NCBI GenBank assembly: GCA_003013855.2
Contig: ML058387.1
Location: forward strand, 4,216,001 to 4,280,000
From: Liriodendron chinense
Taxonomy: Eukaryota > Streptophyta > Magnoliopsida > Magnoliales > Magnoliaceae
Length of the DNA stretch: 64,000 nt
Direction of reading: 5' to 3'
In this document: one piece after another, positions 55,658-64,000 of the stretch
How positions within the stretch are numbered: the stretch's first letter is position 1
Layout of the letters: the number at the start of each line of letters is the position of its first letter
Notes under the pieces: generated by a model
Seen by the model: the letters and a program-made list of their open reading frames with translations, nothing else
The model's database searches: none
What the model was told of the DNA's origin: nothing
Made by a program: the position numbers and the translations under genes

Positions 55658-55879
55658 CCTGTGCGTTTGGGGGATGTCACCGGTTCCGATCACTGTTTGG
55701 TGTGGCTTGCTTGAGCATTGGATCCTCCTTCTTTTTAAAGTTATATCTTAAAATGCATAATGATGGATGGTGTGGATAAACGGATGCATCACAGTGGGCC
55801 ACTCCACAAGTCTGCCCGGATGGGGAAGGACGCAATCTACGCCCGGACGCGGATTGCGTCTTACCCCGCGCGTCTCATG
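55658..55879. other. MITE fragments
   Basis: A right-arm piece (about 55680-55810, GGATGGTGTGGATAAACGG) and a CGGATTGCGTCTTACCCCG fragment. Confidence 0.4.
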
Positions 55880-56284
55880 CCGGGAACGAGCAGAGCTCCG
55901 AGTGGCCATTGTGATGGATGGGTTTCCACACGTCCATTTCGTCATACCATTTCATGGAATAGTATCAAAATTTAAGTAAATACAACGCTAAAGTGAACCA
56001 CACCACAGGAAGCAGTGGTAGACGGATGGTAATGATTCTCATGGTTGAAACTTTCCTAAGGCCACTGGATGAAGAGAAAACATACATATCAGCTCAATGC
56101 AAAACTTTTGTGGGCTCTAAAAAGTTTTTAACAGTGATAATTTAATCCTCATTGTGTGGTCCACATGTGTCTTGGATCTGCCTCATTTGTTTTTATCGAA
56201 TACCATGAGATGATATGGAGAAATGATGGACGGTGTGGATAAAACCCATCCATCACGGTGGCTACTCAAAGCTCCTGTTATCCC
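55880..56284. mobile_element. MITE (GAGCTCCGAGTGGCC type), copy 1
   Basis: GGGAACGAGCAGAGCTCCGA on the left is answered loosely by GGCTACTCAAAGCTCCTG on the right. Arms carry the common core. Confidence 0.65.
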
Positions 56285-56336
56285 TAGCAGGAGATGGGCA
56301 TTTCCAAACCCTCGACCTACCTAACCTGTCTCTTGC

Positions 56337-56768
56337 TGGGAACGGGCAGGAGCTCCGAGTGGCCACCATGTCCACGCCGTCCATCCATTTCTTCATGCCA
56401 TTTTATAGAATAACAGCAAAATTTAGGTAAATCTAAGGTTCAAGTGGACCACACCACAGAAAGCAGTGGTGATAATGATTCTCACCGCCGAAACTTTCCT
56501 AGGGCCCACAATGATGTTTATTTGTCATCCAACCTATTCATAAAGTTACATAGACCTGAATGAAGGGAAAAACAAATATCAGCTCGATCTAAAACTTATG
56601 TGGCCCTAAGAAGTTTTCAACGGTGATAATGTAATCCCCATTGTGTGGTCCACATGTGTCTTGGATCTATCTCAATTTTTTCCTATTCCATGGAATGATA
56701 TGACGAAATGGATGGACGGTGTGGATAAAACTCATACATTAAGGTGGCCACTCGGAGCTCCTGCCGGT
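56337..56768. mobile_element. MITE (GAGCTCCGAGTGGCC type), copy 2
   Basis: GGGAACGGGCAGGAGCTCCG on the left is answered by CGGAGCTCCTGCCGGTTCCC on the right. It follows copy 1 in the same orientation at a distance of 52 bp. Confidence 0.75.
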
Positions 56769-58439
56769 TCCCACTTGAGGACGAGAAGACCAGCAAGGGT
56801 AGGACTCAATCCACGTTTATTTGTGGGAACCTGATGTGGGATATAATTGGTCGCCTACTAATGCTAGAGATGGGCGCACACATATCATGCTTGAAAATTG
56901 TACATATCATGTTTGAAAATTGTTAGGTCTACTTTGGAGGCAGATCATTCCAGGGGTGTCAAGGAGTTCGGTTAGGGTCCAAGCTAGGCCTTTCATTGCA
57001 CGCCCAAACTTAGCTAGCCCTATCATGGGCCAAAATAATCCAGCCCAAGCCTTGTTTGGAATTTTTATACAATGATTAGCTTGAGCCCAACCGGAAACCA
57101 AGCTCGATGCCTAAAACATGAGAGAGAGAGAGAGAGAGAATCTGATGAACCCTTGTAATTTGACTCTAATCATTCTTTTGGACTGTCTATATAACTCATA
57201 CTTATTATTAACATTTGGATCAGCAAATCATACATTTAGCTCCATGACTATACCTCTTTCATAGAATTCCAACAATTGGATAGGTGTGAGTTGGCATATA
57301 ATATGACATTAGCCATGCTTAAAAGTGAAGTCATGTCCATTTGGACATCCGCAACATCCTCCCATGCCTTTAAAATTACCGACTTCAACTGCAATTTATC
57401 TAGCTAGCATTTGATTAAATGACAGGAAGTCAAGTAGCCGAGCTAGTTTAAACCCCTATCAATTGCTTCCCTCACTGTACATCTTGTAAATCCCTTCTTC
57501 TATAATGAAATCCCATGTTATCCTCGAGATGTTGGTCTCTAATTAAAAAAGTTAATGAGTCTAGCTTTAGAAGTTAATGGGCTAGGTGTTATGGTCAAAG
57601 TTAGAGGATACAAAGAGTGGCTAGTTTCTAGCTAATAGGACCAGTCCTATGGATTGTATGGCCTTCTCCTCAACAAATGCTTTTTATGTAATTATAGATA
57701 CTCTTTTTAACAAAATATTCTAAAAAAATCTAATTCAGTAAAGAATAAATTGTTGAACGAAATTTTAGGTAATTCATTTATCATGTGCTCTTATGGGGAC
57801 CACATACATCTCATATGTTGCACACGATTTTATAACTATTGTTGCGAAGGATTCTGATCCACATTTATGGATGGAAAAGAATAAAATGTAACAAACATTC
57901 TAAATTCAACATAATATTTAAGTGCACGGTCCTCATAAATCAATCTTATTTTCAAAATATAGAAAATCTTTCGTGGTTTGAACAATTCAGATAAAATCTC
58001 TCCTGCACGATAGCTATAGTATCATGCCCAACACCTTATGATTTCATTCTCCTCATGCTTCTAAAGTTGGATCAAAATCTTCAATGACTTAAGGGGTAGA
58101 GGTGGCAATGGGCCGTTATGCCTAATGAGTACTTGAACCTGGTCTAACAAGGCCAAATATAAGTGTAACTAAGTAAGTGTGGGTGTTAGTTCAGATATTA
58201 TTTAAACCTTATTAATAATTAAGCAATTGTGGGCATACCCTTCCTTATATTTGAACTCAACTCGAACCCAACTATATAATGTATGATATTACACGCATGC
58301 GCGCGCGCGCGCGCACACACACACATATAATGTTAATGTTTAAAATTGGACGACAAATGATGATCATGGATTAACGGTAGATCTTCGTCGTTCAATGGGG
58401 ACACGACAATGGATGATGCTAATTGGATAGACCTGCAAC
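56769..58439. other. Intergenic stretch without a recognised gene
   Basis: Contains a small duplication (CATATCATG-TTGAAAATTGT at about 56880 and 56905), a GA run (57120-57140) and an alternating CG/CA tract (58296-58324). TAGAGGTGGCAATGGGCC at 58096 is typical of a hAT-like repeat end. No recognised protein. Confidence 0.4.
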
Positions 58440-59100
58440 CACAAAGGAAGATTATGAGGGGTGCCGGTTATGCCGGCGGAGGACCCTCCGATGCTTAAGT
58501 CAGTAAAAGAGATGATTGAACGTAAACACACTAGTTGTGTTTGGGATTGCGTATTGCATACCTTAAAGTGATGCAGAGGTGTCCTTTTATAGGCGATGAT
58601 TTATAGTTGATGGTGGTGGATTTGTAGATCCCATCTAGGATACATTTCCGAATTAGGAGAGATTATATTTATCTCGTCCGGATCCTGCATATCCCGGTAC
58701 CAATCGTTATCTCCGTATGGTGGTGCGGTAAGTGCTCAGATCCGAGGACGTCTGGCACGGATAGCACTCGGCATCCTCAGTTGAGTTGTTAGGATAGATA
58801 GACTGCTATATGACAGACATCGGTAATTGAGGCCGAGGCCTCAATTCTATGTCCGTCATCTGAGGTCAAAGACAAGGCCTCAGGCCCTTTCCACTATTCG
58901 AAGTTGAAGCCGAGTCTTTAGGACTTTGTCTGTTATCTGAGGCCCAAAGTCGAGGCCTCAGAACTATATCTGTGACTTTAATTGAGAATGAAGACTATAT
59001 GTATTAATAGGCTTGGATCCTTCTCTAACACGTGTAATGGCCTTTGTAGGCTACATATCGATAGTCTCACATCTTCTTGGCCATGATCAAGGACATAATT
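58440..59100 (-). mobile_element. LTR fragment of a gypsy-like element
   Basis: GGACCCTCCGATGCTTAAGT with later GAGGCCGAGGCCTC repeats is the style of a plant LTR read on the minus strand. A related fragment lies at 60900-61330. No coding domains. Confidence 0.45.
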
Positions 59101-59548
59101 GAATTTACCCATAACATATAACAAATATGTCAAATACTCTAATTAGTTTATAGTTACTAATTTACAGAAACTAATTAGTAAGAATATTAAACATATTTTA
59201 ATTTACAAAACTATATTAAAAAAGACTTTGGTATGATACGAGATAAACTTAATTCACAACCTTTTTTTTTTTTTTTTTTTTTAATCTATAACCCACCATG
59301 GTAGGTGTAATATGTATAACATCCAACTTGTCAACAGGATTGGCCCACTATAGAAGTGGACTCCTAAAATTTGGATTGATCCAACCATCGTGTGGGCTAC
59401 AAATTAAATTTAGAGGTTTTTTGTTAGGATTTATGGAACCTGATCATTACAGGTGTATTGTTCATCCAGCCAACACTATATAGGGCAATTTTGTAATTTC
59501 ACACGGAGTTTTATGTAATTCCTAGTTCACTTAGAGTGTATGTATTTT

Positions 59549-59590
<42 letters not shown>

Positions 59591-60001
59591 GTCATTGTAC
59601 CGAGAACTGTTTCATTTTTTTTCCTTTGAGCATAGTGATTGGCATGAATTCGTGGATGTACTGAAAGAAAACTATGTAAAGCTTTGTGGTTTGCATATTT
59701 TCTGCTCTTTTGATTCAAATATTGTTGTGCATGTGGTCAATAAGGGATATTTCTCCTAACATTTTTGTGTGTTTGCCCATTCATTTTTCTTTATCTAGTG
59801 TGGGCCACTTGATGGTTGGGTTATTTTGATTTTTAAGGCATCTCATCATTACGGTGAGACTTACTTGAACTATGGGTTAGATGGCATGCATAATGATTGC
59901 AATAGCAACTAGTAAAAAGTTTGAACTTGAAATAAAAAACCTTTAATGCTTTAGTAAAGATTGATGAATTAATTGTTGCGGCATTAGTTGAGAGCGAGAG
60001 G

Positions 60002-60003
<2 letters not shown>
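59101..60003. other. Intergenic stretch with a MITE half and a GA microsatellite
   Basis: A T run (about 59262-59282), a faint common-core-like half (59290-59410) and a GA run (59552-59588). The 63- and 70-aa frames across the GA run are repeat artefacts. Confidence 0.4.

Positions 60004-60087
<84 letters not shown>
60004..60087. repeat. (TA)n microsatellite
   Basis: An uninterrupted TA run of about 84 bp. Confidence 0.95.
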
Positions 60088-60090
<3 letters not shown>

Positions 60091-60448
60091 CACCCTCTAC
60101 TTTTATTTTTTCTTTAATTTCAAATCACAAATGAATACTAATACCCTAATGGGTAGGCCTGTGGTATTCATCGGCTGGTACAAGCATAGTACCCTCTAAT
60201 CCAAACCCGCCACCATTGTTGCCCCTTCATTGCTTCCATGGAAGAATGTCAAAGAAATTCTCAACAAGAGAGCTTCAAGAGCTGAAACCCATGCAGGTGG
60301 GACACAGATTGGGTGGTGTTGCCAACGCCATCCCCAACGGCAATGTGTTGATGCACTAAGTAGATCATCTTCCTCTTTGGCCCCACATATGTACGACCCA
60401 TATTGCACATGGGGTAGATGCTGTCCCTGTAGGAGGTTTGTCTTAACC
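60088..60448. other. Intergenic stretch without a recognised gene
   Basis: Short overlapping frames on both strands (70-85 aa) without recognisable features. Confidence 0.4.
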
Positions 60449-60595
60449 TTTTTTTTTGTTAGTCACGCAATGCACCCACCTTGTTAGTTGTGCAACGCAC
60501 TAACACAATTAGTCACACGATGCACCCACCCACTGGTGGGTTAGTGTGTCTCCTTGGCATTCAAACTTGAGACTTGCTGTTGAAACGCCTGGGTT
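60449..60595 (-). mobile_element. SINE, 5'-truncated second copy
   Basis: Read on the minus strand it has GGCGTTTCAACAGCA, AGTTTGAATGCCAAGGAGAC, GGTGGGTGCATCGTGTGACTA and GTGCGTTGC-like units, then a tail GACTAACAAAAAAAAA. This follows the copy at 10344-10541 in order. The A-box end is missing. Confidence 0.75.
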
Positions 60596-60880
60596 GTTAG
60601 AGTATTTCTTTCCAGATTGTCCATATCTGATCTACATTCTAGATAATCTTTCCATTCGTCCTATGTATCTATCAACTCGAATCACGCAAAAATCCTATGA
60701 TGACACGGGTCCAAAGTTCACATTTTCAATCTCTTTTGGAGCAAATCGCTGGAACCTCTCTCTAGAAATTAATGATCTTATATAGTAGTTGTATGTAAGT
60801 TTCATATATTGTTGACGCTAAATCACGTCACTAGATGTTGGTCAGGGACCAACTTGAATTCTTTGCCGTCTGATTTTCAG
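60596..60880. other. Intergenic stretch without a recognised gene
   Basis: The 79-codon frame at 60546-60785 partly reads through the SINE and is not credible as a gene. Confidence 0.4.
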
Positions 60881-61340
60881 ATGAAGATAAACGATGTAAA
60901 TCGAGGGACCTGCAATCACTGAAAAAGGTTAAGACCACCGCCGGTTGGCCTGGCTTACGGCCCTCCGATGCCTAAGTTAGTACAGAGAGTTTTAATGGCG
61001 GTGTATTGCATATGATATTTTGTACCTAGAGTGTATGCGGAGAGCCTTTTTATAGATAATTATTGAAGAGATTTAGTAGATCTCTACCAGGATACGTTTA
61101 CTTATTTGGAGATATCATATTAGGATCATGATTAGATACGTGATTTCCTTTGAATTTGCTCCTTGATTTCTGTGTCGAATGCCGAGGTTGAATGTTAAGT
61201 GCCGAGGCCGAGTCGGGGGTGGCAAATGAGGCTGAGGCCTCTGCAGAGCCGAGGCCAAGCCGGGTGGCAGATGCCCAAGGTTGAGGCGGACTTAGCTTCT
61301 TCTCTTAAATATTCGGTCCATAACCATACTCGTATGTTGA
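60881..61340 (-). mobile_element. LTR fragment of a gypsy-like element, second copy
   Basis: GGCCCTCCGATGCCTAAGTT and a later block of GCCGAGG repeats match the layout at 58440-59100 with strong divergence. Confidence 0.45.
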
Positions 61341-61724
61341 ATTGTCATGTTTTGAGTTCAGCCCGAATCTACCAATAATAGATATATCTATTCATTTTAC
61401 CGCCAATCTACCAGTATTTGTAGATTATCTGATGTGAAAAATATAAGAAGCTTGATGATGGTACCATAAGGCAAAAATAAAGCTTATTCACATATTGACT
61501 AGGGAATAAAATCAAAATTAAATCATTGTTGTCATGTGAATAAGTATACTTTAATGTCTCAAAATTTATTTATTGAAACAATTTCCGTATCATGTAATAA
61601 TAACAGTGTGACACTTTTTTTGAACGCATCATCTTGTTGTGAAAGCATGGATGTCCAAGAAAGTTGACATACAACCACTGCATATGATTCTTTGTCCATT
61701 GTCCTATTTTTCTCTGCTAACCGG
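61341..61724. other. Intergenic stretch without a recognised gene
   Basis: AT-rich, nothing recognised. Confidence 0.4.
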
Positions 61725-62000
61725 GAGCAGACTAGGTGCGTCCCCCGGTCTCACCCAAGATGGTGCGGTCTTTATCATGTGGCCACCTTAATCCACACGC
61801 AGTCCATCCCAAATCATTTTAGGGTATGAGCCCAAAATTGAAGAAGATCCAAATCTCAGGTGTACCATAATGTTTTGGTAATGTTTATTTGCCATTCAAC
61901 CTGTTGATAAGGTCAGATAAAATTTCCCATGGTAGGGTCTACCTGAAATTGGATCTGCTTCATTTTGTGCCTCATGCCCTAAAATGATCGGAGGAAAAAA
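61725..62000. repeat. MITE of the GGGAGCGGATTAGG group, eroded
   Basis: CGGGAGCAGACTAGGTGCGTC with CTCACCCAAGATGGTGCGG leads into a shortened core that ends near GCCCTAAAATGATCGG. The right terminus is missing. Confidence 0.6.
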
Positions 62001-63623
62001 ATAAAAGCGTATGATTGATCTTGGGTCAGGCCGGGGTTTAGGTGTGTCCATGGGCCATCCTCGGGCCGGCTAAAATCAGAATTTCGATTAGGCTCCGGCT
62101 AACCGCCGGTCAAAAGAGTTCAAAATCGGGCCGAGGCCAACCAAGGTCCGGCCCGTTGACGGCCCTACCAGGGCTGCACCTAACCACTCCCTTCCTAACA
62201 GGAGCAAGTTATATCTATGCCGAGACTAAGATATTTTGTGTGTCGCAACCTACTCAGCCTCACATGCTAATATAATCTAATGATTCAAACGGTACATTTT
62301 ATTATTAATAATATAATTAATTTATTAGCCTTTAATCATAAAATATTAATGATGCTATCCCTTGATCTTTCTAACTGAACACAAATATTTCGATTTTTAA
62401 AATTTTTTTTTCTCAATCATATATTCAACGTACATTTTCTTCTCTAGGAACCCGGATATTTCAATGTGGACGGTTCTGATGATTGGAATAATCATCATAT
62501 GTCCTCCAGTGGGCAGCGACGCACAATGTGGTCTGAGTCGCGACAGAGCAAGCCCACATTCTGCCAACAAATGCTACAATTCCAAGCAACCACTCTATCA
62601 TCTGAGGCCTAGTTTCGTGCTTGTAACGAACAGTAAAACAAGGAACTTCCCTTTCTTCACCCAATCTGTCCATGCAGGGCCTACGGTTGGTTTATCGAAT
62701 CCATTGATCTACTGGGCCCGATCATAGATGAACCATGCCCAAAAAATCTGTTCATTTGATGAAGTATAGCCTTTCCATCGTTGGTATGTAAATACATGGT
62801 CAAGAAGAACTTCACCAACAGTCCACATTCGATGAAAAAAAAAAAAATCAAAAGATTTTTCGGTCACCGTCCATCCATGAAGGGAGAAATCAGATCAACG
62901 GCTTAGATAAATCAACCATGGCCCCACATATACAGATTAGATACCAAACATGGATGATGATTATTCTTGTTCATAACTACCACGAAAATCGGCTTCCTAT
63001 TTATAATCGAACGCTTGCAAGACTTACGTACGGCCAGGGGCGTTACTCTCGTTCTTAAGGATGTAACGACTTCACGTGGATAAGATCCGCACCGTCCATC
63101 AGGTGCACCACCTTGCGTTTGGACTGGGACCAGAAACATCCGGCCGATTCAACACTTAGGATGGCGACAACATGGGAAACAGATGAGATGGAACGTTTCA
63201 CCATTAAAATTATTCAAATTGGGTGTGGGGTCCACCGAGGCGTATATATTCTATCCAGTCCACTCATCTACCGTACCACGTAAAAATGAACATATTAGAT
63301 GAATATCAGGGCATTCCTAGACCTATGTGTGCCAAAACACTTGAATTTAGTTGTTTTAATCATGAATTCACATTATTCCCTGATTGTTACCCATTTAAAT
63401 TTTAAATTTAAATAAATTCTAAAATGGATGGTGAAGATGTGACGATACATCTGATGGACAGGGTAGATCTATCTTATGTCTGTTCCACGTATCGATCAGT
63501 TACCGAAAGTCAGGCCCACAGCGTGTTCACGCAATTCAGGTGAGCGCAGTCCATAAAGAGGAGAAAGGAAGGAAAAACCAACCCCATAAATCTAACAAAA
63601 AAACACCCAAAAACCTTTGAAAG
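62001..63623. other. Region upstream of the carboxypeptidase gene
   Basis: The first part (62010-62180) has GGGCCGGC and CCGGCCCG text of a decayed hAT-like repeat. From about 62450 on the sequence is unique-looking, with no other gene recognised. The last 70 bases before the ATG are A- and C-rich (AACCCCATAAATC, ACAAAAAAACACCC), as in many plant leaders. I see no convincing TATA box. Confidence 0.45.
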
Positions 63624-63897
63624 ATGGAGAAGCAGCAGTGCAGATGTACTGTTGTTTTTCATCTACTTGCGATTTTCGTTCTTGTAGTGAGTATTGAAAG
63701 AGGAAGTTGCATTACAGAAGAAGGAGAGAAGGATAGAGTGTTGGAGTTGCCAGGTGAGAATTCCTTGAACGTGAGCTTTGCTCATTACTCAGGGTACATA
63801 ACTGTAAATAAGGAGTCAGGAAGGTCTCTTTTCTATTGGTTCTTTGAAGCTGATGAGGATCCTTCATCAAAGCCCCTTGTCCTTTGGCTCAATGGAG
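63624..63897 (+). CDS. Serine carboxypeptidase-like protein, exon 1 (partial gene)
   Basis: The exon encodes the start of a peptidase family S10 protein (plant SCPL), a secreted or vacuolar enzyme that trims C-terminal residues or acts as an acyltransferase in some members. Residues 1-29 look like a signal peptide (hydrophobic VVFHLLAIFVLVVS). Then come DRVLELPG (37-44), SGYITVNKESGRSLFYWFFE (56-75) and KPLVLWLNGG (83-92), all family landmarks. N49 lies in an N-V-S glycosylation sequon. The donor GGAG/GTTCGA splits the codon after LNG (phase 1), so the next exon should supply the oxyanion-hole and later the catalytic Ser, Asp and His, which lie outside the window. The first ATG is used; it heads the signal peptide. 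The pattern favours the carboxypeptidase II/III-like group, though this is not certain. Confidence 0.9.
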
Positions 63898-64000
63898 GTT
63901 CGAGATCATCTTTCCTCATTTTATTTATTTATTTTGGAAAATAATGTTTCGAGCATGTGTTTTTTTGTTATACCCCCTTTTTACCACTTTTGGTAGTAGA

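Noticed and set aside
59547..59759. 70-codon frame after the GA run
   Set aside because: It starts in the GA microsatellite; the rest has a faint resemblance to retroelement RNase H text but no catalytic residues could be identified.

Overview
The window is nuclear DNA of a flowering plant. It has split genes with GT-AG introns and families of class I and class II transposable elements, and almost no intact host gene. A repeat core that recurs about 25 times (GGGCCCACC, TGATGTATGTGTT, CACCGTCCATCC) dominates the short interspersed DNA. I cannot name the species; a magnoliid would fit my impression of this repeat family, but that is a weak guess. The only host gene I can defend runs off the right edge: exon 1 of a secreted serine carboxypeptidase-like protein (63624-63897, + strand).

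Layout. 1-9433: MITE fragments, an interrupted TG microsatellite, a three-unit ~180-bp repeat, two decayed LTR-like blocks and one hairpin MITE (7927-8463). 9434-34656: the main structure. A ~2.08-kb tandem duplication (copy A starts at 9434, copy B covers 32581-34656) had copy A split by three large insertions. These are a decayed Ty1/copia element (10710-15530, target duplication CAACT), a 3.04-kb solo LTR (15584-18619, TTTAT) and a 13.2-kb CACTA transposon (19198-32390, TCC). Copy B keeps the uninterrupted sequence at the two LTR sites. The CACTA element shows no transposase that I can recognise. It carries exon-intron fragments of an LRR receptor-like kinase gene and of a MORC-type GHKL ATPase gene, plus the end of a second CACTA-like element.

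34657-43055: a 1.6-kb solo LTR (34962-36570) with a 13-bp array and a 143-bp triple repeat, then a dense run of MITEs. 43056-48430: two diverged LTR-like copies (43504 and 47111). One carries a SINE and a 506-bp internal duplication; the other carries a Tourist-like MITE. Between them lie a hAT-type MITE and two long C tracts. 48430-56770: more MITEs, several with 8- or 9-bp target duplications. 56770-62000: LTR fragments, microsatellites and a SINE. 62000-63623: the upstream region of the carboxypeptidase gene.

There is no operon-like or pathway organisation. The window shows how mobile DNA accumulates: nested insertions with readable empty sites, gene-fragment capture, and a clan of MITEs that share one core but have different termini. 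Coordinates of element ends were read by eye; identities are estimates unless bases are quoted.
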